Part shown: one piece after another, positions 33,275-41,638 of the stretch | Numbering within the stretch: the stretch's first letter is position 1 | Layout: each line of letters begins with the position of its first letter | From: JALZKA01 sp963717635 | Lineage (GTDB): Bacteria > Actinomycetota > Thermoleophilia > Solirubrobacterales > 70-9 | DNA: 64,000 nt | NCBI GenBank assembly: GCA_963717635.1 | Contig: OY970347.1 | Coordinates: 124,001 to 188,000 of the forward strand | Direction: 5' to 3' | The notes under the pieces: model-generated | Databases searched by the model: none | The model's input: only the letters and a program-made list of their open reading frames with translations | What the model was told of the DNA's origin: nothing | Made by a program: the position numbers and the translations under genes

Positions 33275-34129
33275 CTGCTCCCGCTCAAGGACAACATCCC
33301 GACCAGCCGCTTCCCGGTCGTCACCGCCGCGCTGATCCTGATCAACGTCGTCGTGTTCGTCTGGCAGCTCTCGCTGTCGGATGATCCGAACTCGAGCACG
33401 TCGCCGAAGGTCCCCGGTCTCTCCGAGTCCGACGAGCGGACCATCGAATTGGGCGCGATCCCGTACCGGCTCACCCATCCGGGGCGCAATTGCGGCGTCG
33501 TGACGGTGACGACAGCCGCGGCCGACCAGCTCGACCCGGTCGTTTGCGAGGGGAGCGCCAAGCGCCGGGAGGCGGAGGAGACGCCTGGCGTCGAGGTCAT
33601 CGATCTGGAGGAACCGCCCTTCTGGATCACCGCCCTGACCTCGATGTTCATGCACGGAGGCTGGCTCCACATCGTCGGCAACATGCTGTTCCTGTGGGTC
33701 TTCGGCAACAACGTCGAGGACCGGATGGGGCGGCTCCGATTCCCCCTGTTCTACGTGCTGTCGGGCCTGGTTGCGGTCTATGCCCAGTCGCTGGTCGACC
33801 CATCGTCTACGGTGCCGACGATCGGCGCCTCGGGGGCGGTGGCTGGGGTATTAGGCGGCTACATACTCCTGCACCCGAGGGCGCGAGTCGTCACGCTCGT
33901 CATCATCATCTTCTTCATCACCCTGATCGAGATCCCGGCGATGATCCTGCTCGGCATCTGGGCGGTGCTGCAATTCCTACCCGCGCTGGGCCAGATCGGA
34001 GCCCAGGACGTTGCCGGCGAAGAGGTGGCCTACCTCGCGCACGTCGGCGGCTTCCTGTTCGGGCTGGCGATGATCAAGGTCTTCATCGCCGGGCGACGCG
34101 ACCCCGCTGATCCGGCGCGGCTCAGCTGA
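33275..34129 (+). CDS. Rhomboid family intramembrane serine protease
   Basis: An integral membrane protease with six predicted helices. The catalytic serine is in IGASGAVAGVLGGYI (GxSG), the histidine in YLAHVGGFLFGLAMI, and HIVGNMLFLWVFGNNVED gives the oxyanion asparagine. The family N-terminus (LLPLKDNIPTSRFPVVTAAL) is encoded from 33275, but the frame has no ATG, GTG or TTG between the stop at 33260 and a GTG at 33353. Starting at 33353 would remove half of the first helix, so a CTG start at 33275 is the best reading (284 residues). The next small membrane gene overlaps the stop by one base. Confidence 0.85.
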   Translation: MLPLKDNIPTSRFPVVTAALILINVVVFVWQLSLSDDPNSSTSPKVPGLSESDERTIELGAIPYRLTHPGRNCGVVTVTTAAADQLDPVVCEGSAKRREAEETPGVEVIDLEEPPFWITALTSMFMHGGWLHIVGNMLFLWVFGNNVEDRMGRLRFPLFYVLSGLVAVYAQSLVDPSSTVPTIGASGAVAGVLGGYILLHPRARVVTLVIIIFFITLIEIPAMILLGIWAVLQFLPALGQIGAQDVAGEEVAYLAHVGGFLFGLAMIKVFIAGRRDPADPARLS

Positions 34130-34317
34130 TGGATCCGAACGTCCGCAGCGCGATCCTGATCGCCGGCCTCCTGTTCGTGATCCTGTTCGGCGGGATGACG
34201 CTCGTGGTACTCGCCGAGGAAGGGCTCTCGATTCTGGTCGTGTTCTCGATCCTGATCGTCGGCCTGCTTGGCGTCGCGATGTGGGGCGCGATCAACGGCC
34301 CCGACGACCGGCGCTAG
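34129..34317 (+). CDS. Small membrane protein, 62 aa
   Basis: A 62-residue protein with two membrane helices (about 7-28, AILIAGLLFVILFGGMTLVV, and 34-54, SILVVFSILIVGLLGVAMWG) and a short charged end GPDDRR. It has no recognised domain. Its ATG shares one base with the rhomboid stop (TGATG), so it is translated with the protease. Similar small membrane proteins follow rhomboid genes in related genomes as far as I remember, but no role is known. It could be a partner or regulator of the protease. Confidence 0.65.
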   Translation: MDPNVRSAILIAGLLFVILFGGMTLVVLAEEGLSILVVFSILIVGLLGVAMWGAINGPDDRR

Positions 34318-34369
34318 CCCCGGGTTGTGACGGCGAGCGGAGAGACCGCACGTTCATCCCCCTCGACAA

Positions 34370-35158
34370 CTAGCGCGGGAGACCGCGCAGCAGCCGGCGG
34401 TAGACGCCCTCGAGCGTCTCCTTGCCGTAGCGGCGCGAGGGGTTGTCCTCGGTCAGCACCCCGATGCCGAGGCGCCACCGATCCCGGCGCAGCAGTGCCA
34501 CCTGATGGTCGACCGATCCGGTTCCCGAGCCCCAGCCGCCCTTGAAGTGGAGCTTCCAGCCGTTTGGTTCGACCTTGCCGACACCCCATCGCTGCGACGG
34601 GACGATGTTCGCGAGCTGGCTCTTCGCGAACCTCCAATGGTGGTTCGGCACGTAGCGGCGGAGCCCGCGCATGAAGAGCGCCTGGTCGCGGGCGCTGGTG
34701 CGGCAGTTCCCCCAGATCGAGTCGTAGCGAAAGTGCTTCATCCGGGCTCGTTCGGCAAGCGCCAGGATCGGCCCCGGGCCCAGCAGGTCGCGGATTCGGG
34801 TGGCCGCCATGTTTTCGGAGCTTCGGATCATGGGCCTGAGCAGCGACTTCTCGTACTGCGTGAGATCGCGATGCCGGACGTCGCCCTGGCGCAGGTAGGC
34901 GACCAACAGCATCACCTTGATGACGCTCGCGGTGCGAGCGCGCCCGCCGCCACCGCTGTGACGCAGCCTGCCGAGCAGGTCGAAAACCGCGAAGCCGACG
35001 TGCCCGGCGCGGGCGTCTGCGTATTGCCGCGCCGCATCGATGTCCGGCTTCCAGGTACGCGCTTCCTGCGGCGTGATCTCAGCGCCGGCGGAGGCGGAGC
35101 TCGCCGCCAGCACGACAGCGACCAGCGCGGCGGTTCGTACTGATCTCCTCGCGCCCAC
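34370..35158 (-). CDS. Secreted class A beta-lactamase-like serine hydrolase
   Basis: A 262-residue exported serine hydrolase. A signal peptide (RRSVRTAALVAVVLAASSAS, cleavage near AGA) leads into a penicillin-binding fold: SxxK as SVIK in ARTASVIKVMLLVAYL, SxN as SEN in MIRSSENMAATRI, and a KTG-type end HFKGGWGSGTGSVDHQVALL. There is no clear Glu166-type omega loop, so beta-lactam hydrolysis is doubtful; a peptidase or esterase role is as likely. The GTG at 35158 was chosen because it puts the signal peptide at the N-terminus and avoids overlap with the histidine kinase, whose stop lies 10 bp away. Confidence 0.8.
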   Translation of the reverse strand: MGARRSVRTAALVAVVLAASSASAGAEITPQEARTWKPDIDAARQYADARAGHVGFAVFDLLGRLRHSGGGGRARTASVIKVMLLVAYLRQGDVRHRDLTQYEKSLLRPMIRSSENMAATRIRDLLGPGPILALAERARMKHFRYDSIWGNCRTSARDQALFMRGLRRYVPNHHWRFAKSQLANIVPSQRWGVGKVEPNGWKLHFKGGWGSGTGSVDHQVALLRRDRWRLGIGVLTEDNPSRRYGKETLEGVYRRLLRGLPR

Positions 35159-35168
35159 CCCGGGCAAG

Positions 35169-36533
35169 TTAGCTCGCCGGGAGCTCGATCGAGACGTCCG
35201 CGCCGCCTTCCGGAAGGTTCCGAGCACCGGCGCTGCCGCCGTGCGCGGTCGCGATCGTTTCGACGATCGCCAGGCCCAGGCCGGCCCCGCCGCGGCCGCG
35301 AGCCGAGTCGGCCCGGCTGAAGCGCTCGAAAGCGTGCTTGATGAAATCCTCGGGGAATCCCGGTCCTGCGTCCGTGACGTGCACGACGAGGCTGCGATCG
35401 CGCTCTTCGGCCCACAGGCGCACCTCGCCGCCGCCGTGGCGCAACGCGTTGTCGACCAGGCCGGTGAGAGCCTGCTCGAGGCGCAGCCGGTCAGCCGACA
35501 GGGTCAACTCGGCGCCTTCGCCCACGGACAGCGGCCGATCGGCGTGGGCCGCACGCGTTCGGAAGCGCTCGGCCACGGTCGCGAACAGGTCGCCGACCGT
35601 CACCCGCTCACGGGCCAGCGCCAGCCCGTCCTCGCCGGAGCGAGCCACGACCAGCAGAGCTTCGGCCAGAGCGACGAGGCGGTCAACCTCGTCGACCGCC
35701 GAGGCGATCGATCGGCGCAGCTCCTGGGGATCGTCTCCATAGCGCAGCGCCAGCTCCAGCTCCGCACGGTGCAGCGCCAACGGCGTCCGCAGCTCGTGGC
35801 TGGCGTCGTCCACGAACCGCCGCTCGCGCTCGATCGCCGCCTCGAGGCGGCCGAGCATCTCGTTCAACGTGCTTCCGAGGCGGCCGAGCTCGTCGTCCAC
35901 CGGCGGAACCGGAAGCCGCTCGCCCGAATCGCCGGAGGAGATCTCGGCCGCGCGGCGGCGCATCGCCTCGACCGGGCGCAGAGCTGTCCCCGCCGCCCAG
36001 TAACCCGTCAGCGACGCCAGCAGCAGTGCCACCGGCCCGCCGATCAGAAGCAGGGTCGTCAACCTTGAGAGCGTCTCGTCCCGATCGTCGAGCGAGGCGC
36101 CCACCACCACCGCCAGCCCGCTGCGCTCGTCGGGAGGGGCGACCAGCAGCCGGACGCCTCCATCAAGGCCGGGGAAGGAGGCACGCTCGATCTCGCGCGG
36201 ATCGTTCCCCTCGGGCGGGATCTCGGCCGGCGTCAGCAGCGACCGATCGCCCGCGGCGGCCGTTGAGTACGCGAGGTCTCCGTCGGGGCGCAGCACCTGG
36301 ACGAAGGTCTCGTCCTCGTCGCCGAGCGAGAACGATCCGCCGCCTCCGATCCGCGGTGCCGAGGCAACCAGGCCGGAGACCTCGATCAATCGCGAGCGCA
36401 GGTTGTCGTCGATCGTCTCGTTTAGGTCGGAGCGGAGCTGGAGGTAGAGGAACGCTCCGAGCGCGGCCAGCAGCGCCGCCATCGCGAGCGTGAACGTCAG
36501 TGTCACGCGGAGCCGGACCGGCAGCGAACTCAT
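35169..36533 (-). CDS. Sensor histidine kinase, two-component system
   Basis: A membrane sensor kinase of 454 residues. Membrane helices at about 13-35 and 160-182 enclose an extracytoplasmic sensor of about 125 residues. A HAMP domain (RPVEAMRRRAAEISSGDSGE) follows, then the HisKA helix with the phospho-accepting histidine in DDASHELRTPLALHR, and the ATPase domain with DNALRHGGGEV, DAGPGFPEDF and GGAGLGLAIVETI. The signal is unknown. Its start overlaps the response regulator stop (ATGA), so the two are made together. Confidence 0.94.
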   Translation of the reverse strand: MSSLPVRLRVTLTFTLAMAALLAALGAFLYLQLRSDLNETIDDNLRSRLIEVSGLVASAPRIGGGGSFSLGDEDETFVQVLRPDGDLAYSTAAAGDRSLLTPAEIPPEGNDPREIERASFPGLDGGVRLLVAPPDERSGLAVVVGASLDDRDETLSRLTTLLLIGGPVALLLASLTGYWAAGTALRPVEAMRRRAAEISSGDSGERLPVPPVDDELGRLGSTLNEMLGRLEAAIERERRFVDDASHELRTPLALHRAELELALRYGDDPQELRRSIASAVDEVDRLVALAEALLVVARSGEDGLALARERVTVGDLFATVAERFRTRAAHADRPLSVGEGAELTLSADRLRLEQALTGLVDNALRHGGGEVRLWAEERDRSLVVHVTDAGPGFPEDFIKHAFERFSRADSARGRGGAGLGLAIVETIATAHGGSAGARNLPEGGADVSIELPAS

Positions 36534-37210
36534 TTGCCATTCCCCTCCCGCAGCCGATAGCCCGCGCCCCGCACGGTCTCGATCGAGGTCGTCCCGAACG
36601 GCTTGTCGATCTTCTTGCGCAGCAGGCGGACGTAGGCGTCGACCACGTTCGAGCGGTTCTCGTATTCGTAGTCCCATGCGTGCTCGAGCAGCTCGAAGCG
36701 GGAGAGGACCCGGCCCGGGCGGCGCATGAAGGTCTCGAGCACGGCGAACTCCTTCGTCGAGAGACCGATCTCGGTGTCGCCACGCCAGACCTGGCGCGTC
36801 GCCGGGTCCAGTCGCAGCGCTCCGACTTCGAGCACGACGGGCCGCTCGGCGTCGCCACGGCGCACCAGCGCCCGCAGCCGGGCGAGAAACTCGGCGTAGG
36901 AGAACGGCTTCGTCAGGTAGTCGTCGGCGCCGGCGTCCAGCCCGGCGACCCGGTCCGCGACCGAGTCGCGCGCGGTCAGCATCAGGACCGGCGACCAGAC
37001 GCCCGCGTCGCGCAGCCGCCGGCAGACTTCGAACCCGTCGATACCCGGGAGCATCACGTCGAGCACTATCGCGTCGTAGGTCGTCGCCTCGGCCCGGGGC
37101 AGGGCGTCTTCGCCTCGCGGGGCGAGGTCGACCGCCATCCCTTCGGCGACGAGGCCGCGCCTCAGAAGCGCGGCCATCTTCGGCTCGTCCTCGACGATCA
37201 GAATGCGCAT
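36530..37210 (-). CDS. OmpR-family response regulator
   Basis: A 226-residue response regulator. The receiver has the acidic pair in LIVEDEPKMA, the phospho-acceptor in IVLDVMLPGIDG (Asp) and the lysine in DYLTKPFSYAEF. The C-terminal winged helix has TKEFAVLETFMRRPGRVLSR and the recognition helix NVVDAYVRLLRKKIDKPFG. I prefer the ATG at 37210; a GTG two codons earlier is also in frame. It pairs with the downstream kinase. The divergent lipoprotein gene shares its upstream region, which contains an 11-bp-spaced repeat of the kind OmpR regulators bind, so it may be the target. Confidence 0.94.
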   Translation of the reverse strand: MRILIVEDEPKMAALLRRGLVAEGMAVDLAPRGEDALPRAEATTYDAIVLDVMLPGIDGFEVCRRLRDAGVWSPVLMLTARDSVADRVAGLDAGADDYLTKPFSYAEFLARLRALVRRGDAERPVVLEVGALRLDPATRQVWRGDTEIGLSTKEFAVLETFMRRPGRVLSRFELLEHAWDYEYENRSNVVDAYVRLLRKKIDKPFGTTSIETVRGAGYRLREGNGK

Positions 37211-37274
37211 GGGCACTGAGCTTGGGCCTGATTCATGAAGGAAGGATGAAAGGCCGGCGGACGTGGGTGCGAGC

Positions 37275-37292
37275 TTTCACGGGGCGTTCATC
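37275..37292 (+). promoter_or_regulatory. Possible OmpR-type direct repeat upstream of the lipoprotein gene
   Basis: TTTCAC and GTTCAT lie 11 bp apart, one helical turn, about 9 bp upstream of a -10-like TAGAAC at 37302. A related inverted pair TTCAT...ATGAA sits at 37232-37250. OmpR-family regulators often bind such repeats; this is by eye and unverified. Confidence 0.35.
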
Positions 37293-37341
37293 GACGGCCC
37301 CTAGAACTGGCCTTGACCGAGCACGCGAAAGGGGAGTTGAG

Positions 37342-38121
37342 ATGGGAATCACACAAATCGGCAGCGCGGCGCTGGCGGCCGGGCTCGTGATCGTGGCAGT
37401 CACGGCGTGCGGCGGTGAGGACAAGACCACGACCGTGACGACGCAGGCAGCCGGAGGCGCCGCAAGCACCGAGCTCCCTCAGGGGGGCGAGCCGGCCGGG
37501 CTCGAGCCCGCCGAATTCACGACCGAGATCGACAACCGCTATTGGCCGATGGCCGTCGGCAGCAGGTGGGTCTATCGGGAGACCGATCAGGAGGGCGCGG
37601 AACAGAAGGTGGTCGTGACCGTGCTCGACAAGACGAAGCGGATCGCGAACGGGGTCGAGGCGCGAGTCGTGCATGACGTGGTGACCGAGGACGGGGAGTT
37701 CGTCGAGGTCACGGACGACTGGTACGCGCAGGACGCCGAGGGCAACATCTGGTACCTGGGCGAGGCAACGACCGAGTACGAGAACGGCAAGCCGGTCTCC
37801 AAGTCGGGCTCGTTCGAGGCGGGGGTCGACGGTGCCGAGGCCGGGATCATCATGCCCGCGGATCCGCTGCCGGGACTCTCCTACCGGCAGGAGTACTACG
37901 AGGGCGAGGCCGAGGATGAGGGCTCGATCGTCGCGACTGGCGAGCAGGCGGAGGTCCCCGCCGGGCACTACAGGGACGTGGTCATGACCAGGGACTCAAA
38001 CCCGCTGGAGCCCAGAATCCTGGAATTCAAGTTCTTCGCGCCGGACGTGGGGCCGGTGCTCGCGGTTTCGGTTTCCGGCGGGTCCGACCGCGAGGAGCTG
38101 GTCAGCTTCAAGCACCCGTAG
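37342..38121 (+). CDS. Secreted lipoprotein of unknown function
   Basis: A 259-residue lipoprotein. The signal MGITQIGSAALAAGLVIVAV ends in the lipobox VTAC. The mature part begins with a Thr-rich linker and is beta-rich, with FTTEIDNRYWPMAVGSRWVY, then VVTVLDKTKRIANGVEARVV, WYAQDAEGNIWYLGEATTEY and FKFFAPDVGPVLAVS. This repeating beta pattern is common in actinobacterial secreted proteins but has no known activity. A Shine-Dalgarno GGGGAG precedes the ATG. It is divergent from the two-component genes and may be regulated by them. The 3' end overlaps the next, convergent lipoprotein gene by 14 bp. Confidence 0.8.
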   Translation: MGITQIGSAALAAGLVIVAVTACGGEDKTTTVTTQAAGGAASTELPQGGEPAGLEPAEFTTEIDNRYWPMAVGSRWVYRETDQEGAEQKVVVTVLDKTKRIANGVEARVVHDVVTEDGEFVEVTDDWYAQDAEGNIWYLGEATTEYENGKPVSKSGSFEAGVDGAEAGIIMPADPLPGLSYRQEYYEGEAEDEGSIVATGEQAEVPAGHYRDVVMTRDSNPLEPRILEFKFFAPDVGPVLAVSVSGGSDREELVSFKHP

Positions 38122-38614
38122 CGCCCCTGCTGCCACAGCGCGGGAGGCCGGCCGCGTCGGCCGCGGCGTCAGCCTCGGTGAAGGCGGTCTCCTCGAGACC
38201 TGGGTCGCGGATCAGTGCGAGGTCGGCGGCCAGGGCCGTGGTGGCGGCGTCGAGCTCGGCGAGGTAGGCGGCGACCGCTTCGTCAAGGTCGGATGGCGGC
38301 TCAATCCGTACGAGCGTCTCGAGTTCGCCGCGCCGGGTCGGCACCACGACCTCCTCGTAGAAGCGCTGCAGCTCGGCGCGCGTGGGCGGCGGGTTGTCCG
38401 GTCCCGGCGCGCCGAACTCCTCGAGCTCGGCCTGCGCGAGCGCTCGGTCCGCGGCGGCACAGACCTGCTGGAAGCGGCGGCGGAAGATCCGCGTCGCGCG
38501 GTCCTCCTTCGGGAGCGAATCCGCGGAGAACGGCTGCGGCTCGGCTTCCTCGTCGGTCCCGCAGGCGGCGAACAGCAGGCAGGCGAGCGCGGCGGCGAGC
38601 GCGAGCTTCAGCAT
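38108..38614 (-). CDS. Secreted lipoprotein, helical, unknown function
   Basis: A 168-residue lipoprotein starting MLKLALAAALACLLFAACGT, with the lipobox FAAC. The mature part is charged and helical: IFRRRFQQVCAAADRALAQA, VVPTRRGELETLVRIEPPSD, DLDEAVAAYLAELDAATTAL. Two cysteines (CAAAD and PRCGS) might form a disulfide. Small cysteine-paired helical lipoproteins of this kind are frequent in Solirubrobacterales; their role is unknown. The start at 38614 is the only one that gives a proper signal peptide. A similar design is seen in the protein at 49406-49867. Confidence 0.7.
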   Translation of the reverse strand: MLKLALAAALACLLFAACGTDEEAEPQPFSADSLPKEDRATRIFRRRFQQVCAAADRALAQAELEEFGAPGPDNPPPTRAELQRFYEEVVVPTRRGELETLVRIEPPSDLDEAVAAYLAELDAATTALAADLALIRDPGLEETAFTEADAAADAAGLPRCGSRGATGA

Positions 38615-38636
38615 CAGCGCGCGTAGGGTCGCAGGT

Positions 38637-38861
38637 GTGGCGCTGATTCCGCCCCCGACGGCTCGCGAGCGCGAGCACCTCGCGCGCGCCAAGCGGCGGC
38701 TGGACACGCTGACGCTCTACCCGGATCCGGTGCGGATGGGGAGAGTGCGAATCGTGTCGGTGCCCTGGCTGTTCGCGATGTCGTACCTGCGCGGGTACCG
38801 CGAGAACCCGCACGAGGTTGAGGCGCGCGAGGCGGTCGCCGCGACTCGGGAGGTTCGTTGA
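38637..38861 (+). CDS. Small hypothetical protein, 74 aa
   Basis: A possible small gene from the GTG at 38637, divergent from the lipoprotein gene by 22 bp. The product is basic (LIPPPTAREREHLARAKRRL, then TLYPDPVRMGRVRIVSVPWL and SYLRGYRENPHEVEAREAVA). The composition is protein-like and differs from the arginine- and serine-rich shadow reading upstream of the GTG. No domain is recognised and no Shine-Dalgarno sequence is clear. It could be spurious. Confidence 0.4.
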   Translation: MALIPPPTAREREHLARAKRRLDTLTLYPDPVRMGRVRIVSVPWLFAMSYLRGYRENPHEVEAREAVAATREVR

Positions 38862-38878
38862 GCGAGACGAGCGCTGGT

Positions 38879-39511
38879 TCAGCTCTGCCTGTACAGCTGG
38901 ATGCTGGCGCCGGTGACCAGCGCGAGCCCTAACCCGAAGACGACCGCAAACGCAGGCGTCAGCATGACCGGGGTCAACGCGGCAAGGGCGACGAGCAAGG
39001 CGAGCCATGCCGCCCAGCCCGGCACCAGGCGGCCCGTCTGGAGCGCAACAAAAGCCGTGGGTGCGGCGATCATCGCAAGGGCGACTCCCGCTGCCGGGGC
39101 GCCGAGCGCATAGGACACGTCGAAGTAGATCTGGGCACCTTCGGCCGTGAGCTGGCCGTCTTCGGCGCTCAGGGCGCCGGCCATGTTGATCGACTCGGCC
39201 CCCAGTCCGACCGCCCCCGTGAGCACGGCGCCTGCGAATGCCACAAGGGGCAGGCCGCTTCGCCTCGGGGCCTCGGCAGCGACCAGGCGCTCGTGCAATA
39301 CCGCGCCGAACCAGACGAGGAACAGCACGGAGATGATGCTGATCGTGCCGCCGATCATGATCTCGGTTGAGGAGCTCTCGTAGAAGGAAGCCACCTCCTC
39401 CGACCCGGCGTCTCGCGGTGGCTGATCGAAAGCCCAGAACCCACTGCCGATGGCGAACAGGACCGCGAAGGTCAGGCCGGACAGAGGCGCGAAGCGAGAG
39501 GGCCGATCCAC
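38879..39511 (-). CDS. Six-helix membrane protein, DUF4386-like in layout
   Basis: A 210-residue integral membrane protein with about six helices (roughly 10-30, 48-68, 83-103, 125-148, 155-175 and 180-205). The first loop SEEVASFYESSSTEIMIGGT and the pattern of small residues resemble hypothetical membrane proteins of actinobacteria; no transport or enzyme motif is visible. The start is uncertain because the frame stays open far upstream; the GTG at 39511, just after the RibD-like gene, gives a compact protein. The pair would be co-transcribed on the minus strand. Confidence 0.65.
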   Translation of the reverse strand: MDRPSRFAPLSGLTFAVLFAIGSGFWAFDQPPRDAGSEEVASFYESSSTEIMIGGTISIISVLFLVWFGAVLHERLVAAEAPRRSGLPLVAFAGAVLTGAVGLGAESINMAGALSAEDGQLTAEGAQIYFDVSYALGAPAAGVALAMIAAPTAFVALQTGRLVPGWAAWLALLVALAALTPVMLTPAFAVVFGLGLALVTGASIQLYRQS

Positions 39512-39516
39512 GGCGC

Positions 39517-40077
39517 TCAGACCCTGCTTCGGTAGCGGAGGTGCACCATGCCGTTCGCGAAGCGCCGCTCCGCCAATAGTTCGAGGTCGAGCCGGACGTC
39601 GTCCGGCAGCGACTGCTTCCCGCCCCCCACGATCACGGGCGCGACGAACAGGTGGCATTCGTCGACCAGCCCCGCTTTGAAGGCGTGCGTGGCGAGCTCG
39701 GCGCCGCCCACAGCGAGGTCGCTGTCGGCCGATGCCTTCATGTCCCAAACCGCATCGGGGACGAACTCGCGCTCGATCCGCGTCCTGCGCGTGGACGCCG
39801 CCTCCAGCGTCGTCGAGTAGACGATCTTGTCGGCCGCTTGCCAGACCTGAGCAAAGTCGCGGGCGATCTCCGACCCGGCGGCCAAGGTCTCGTCGGTCTC
39901 CCAGGCGACCATCGTCTCGTACATGCGGCGCCCGTAGAGGTAGGTGCCGACGCCGCGCTCCAGGTCGTTGACAAAGGTGTGCACCTCCGCATCGGGCTGC
40001 GCCCAGTCGAACTTGCCGTGCTGGTCCTCGATGTAGCCGTCGAGCGACGTGATCGCCGTGTAGATCAACTTGGCCAT
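39517..40077 (-). CDS. Dihydrofolate reductase/RibD C-terminal domain protein
   Basis: A 186-residue reductase-like protein of the YwjB/RibD-C type. It begins AKLIYTAITSLDGYIEDQHG, with the typical SLDGYI motif, then TYLYGRRMYETMVAWETDE, KIVYSTTLEAASTRRTRI, DLAVGGAELATHAFKAGLVD and LFVAPVIVGGGKQSLPDDV. These mark the NADPH-binding dihydrofolate reductase fold. Such stand-alone proteins rarely act in folate or riboflavin synthesis; the true substrate is unknown. It starts 13 bp after the 3' end of the downstream-facing tRNA-Ala gene on the same strand. Confidence 0.9.
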   Translation of the reverse strand: MAKLIYTAITSLDGYIEDQHGKFDWAQPDAEVHTFVNDLERGVGTYLYGRRMYETMVAWETDETLAAGSEIARDFAQVWQAADKIVYSTTLEAASTRRTRIEREFVPDAVWDMKASADSDLAVGGAELATHAFKAGLVDECHLFVAPVIVGGGKQSLPDDVRLDLELLAERRFANGMVHLRYRSRV

Positions 40078-40090
40078 GCGGGCAGGGTAT

Positions 40091-40163
40091 GGAGCCAGCC
40101 GGATTCGAACCGGCGGCCTCGGCGTTGCAAACGCCGCGCTCTACCAACTGAGCTATGGCCCCT
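40091..40163 (-). tRNA. tRNA-Ala(TGC)
   Basis: On the minus strand the acceptor stem is GGGGCCA/TGGCTCC, the D-arm AGCTCAGTTGGTAGAGC, the anticodon stem CGGCG/CGCCG with the loop TTTGCAA (anticodon TGC, alanine) and the T-arm GCCGGTTCGAATCCGGC. The discriminator is A. CCA is not encoded. Confidence 0.97.
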
Positions 40164-40255
40164 CCCACGATTGTAGGTCGATCACATTGCGCCCACAGAC
40201 GCGACGGTGACGTTGTGAGAGGATCAGGGCACAGGCAGTTCCCAGAGGAGGGGTG

Positions 40256-41638
40256 ATGGCCGAAACCGAGACCGCGACGAAGACCGCAGGCGACAGCGAC
40301 ACCGATCGCTCGCCGCTGGCGACCGAGGAGGCGCAGCGCGACGCCGAGGCTTCAGGCGCCCCGAAGCCGGGCCAGCGGGCCGAGGTCTCGAACCTCGAGA
40401 TCGTCCGCCACTACTTCGACAAGGCCGCCGACCACATGGGCCTCGCCGACGACGTCCGCGTCGTCTTTTGGACGCCGTACCGCGAGGTCACCGTCCAGAT
40501 CCCGGTCAAGCTCTCCGATGGCAAGATCCACGTCTTCTCCGGGTACCGGATCCAGCACAACGGCGCCCGCGGCCCCTACAAGGGCGGCGTCCGGTTCCAC
40601 CCCGAGGTCGACGTGGACGAGGTCCGAGCGCTCGCCTCGCTGATGACCTGGAAGACCGCCGTGGCGAACGTCCCGTTCGGCGGCGCCAAGGGCGGCATCA
40701 ACTGCCCCGCCGGCGACCTCTCCCAGGCCGAGCTGCAGAAGATCACGCGCTCGTTCATGGACAAGATCGAGAAGGTGCTGGGTCCGACCCGCGACATCCC
40801 CGCCCCCGACGTGAACACCAACGCCCAGACGATGGCCTGGATGATGGACGAGTACGGCAAGCTCCACGGCCACACGCCCGCGATCTGCACCGGCAAGCCG
40901 CTCTCGCTCGAGGGCTCGCACGGGCGCGAGGCAGCGACCGGCCGCGGTTGCGTCTACATGTTCCGCGAGGCCGCTCCGGGCCTGGGCCTGAGCCCGGCGG
41001 ACACCAAGTTCGTCGTCCAAGGCTACGGCAACGTCGGCTCGTGGGCCGCGCGGATCATGCAGCAACTCGGCTCGAAGATGATCGCCGTCTCCGACGTACA
41101 TGGAGCGATCCGCAACGACGAGGGCATCGATGCCGACGCGCTTCACAAGTTCCTCGCCGACGGCGGCAACATCACCGAGTTCCCGGATTCGGAGACGATC
41201 GACGCGGACGACCTGATCGCCGTCCCTTGCGACGTCTTCATCCCCGCGGCCCTCGGCGGCATGATCCACGAGGGCAACGCTGACCGGATGCAGTGCAAGG
41301 TGCTGGTCGAGGGAGCCAACAGCCCCACGACCCCCGCCGCCGACGACATCCTCAAGGAGAACGGCACCTACATCATCCCGGACGTGATGGCCAACGCCGG
41401 CGGCGTCGTCGTCTCCTATTTCGAGTGGGTCCAAAATCTCCAGCACTTCCGCTGGGACGAGCGTGAGGTCAACGACAAGCTCGGCAACATCATGCGGAAG
41501 TCATTCCGCGAGGTGTCCAAGCGTGCCAAAGAGGAGGGGCTCGACCTGCGCGAGGCGGCCTACCTTGTCGGGATCGAGCGCGTGGTCGAAGCGGCTCGCG
41601 TCCGCGGCTACATCGAAACGCCCGCTAGGGCAACCTAG
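40256..41638 (+). CDS. gdhA: Glutamate dehydrogenase
   Basis: A Glu/Leu/Phe/Val dehydrogenase of 460 residues that interconverts glutamate and 2-oxoglutarate plus ammonia. An extra acidic N-terminus of about 40 residues (low complexity) precedes the catalytic domain. Key blocks are GYRIQHNGARGPYKGGVRFH, the catalytic PFGGAKGGINCPAG, and TRDIPAPDVNTNAQTMAWMM. The Rossmann fold has VVQGYGNVGSWAARIMQ, and ANAGGVVVSYFEWVQNLQHF is strongly conserved in glutamate enzymes. A Shine-Dalgarno GGAGGGG precedes the ATG at 40256; a GTG at 40253 is also possible. It is convergent with the acidic protein gene, overlapping by 4 bp. Confidence 0.95.
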   Translation: MAETETATKTAGDSDTDRSPLATEEAQRDAEASGAPKPGQRAEVSNLEIVRHYFDKAADHMGLADDVRVVFWTPYREVTVQIPVKLSDGKIHVFSGYRIQHNGARGPYKGGVRFHPEVDVDEVRALASLMTWKTAVANVPFGGAKGGINCPAGDLSQAELQKITRSFMDKIEKVLGPTRDIPAPDVNTNAQTMAWMMDEYGKLHGHTPAICTGKPLSLEGSHGREAATGRGCVYMFREAAPGLGLSPADTKFVVQGYGNVGSWAARIMQQLGSKMIAVSDVHGAIRNDEGIDADALHKFLADGGNITEFPDSETIDADDLIAVPCDVFIPAALGGMIHEGNADRMQCKVLVEGANSPTTPAADDILKENGTYIIPDVMANAGGVVVSYFEWVQNLQHFRWDEREVNDKLGNIMRKSFREVSKRAKEEGLDLREAAYLVGIERVVEAARVRGYIETPARAT

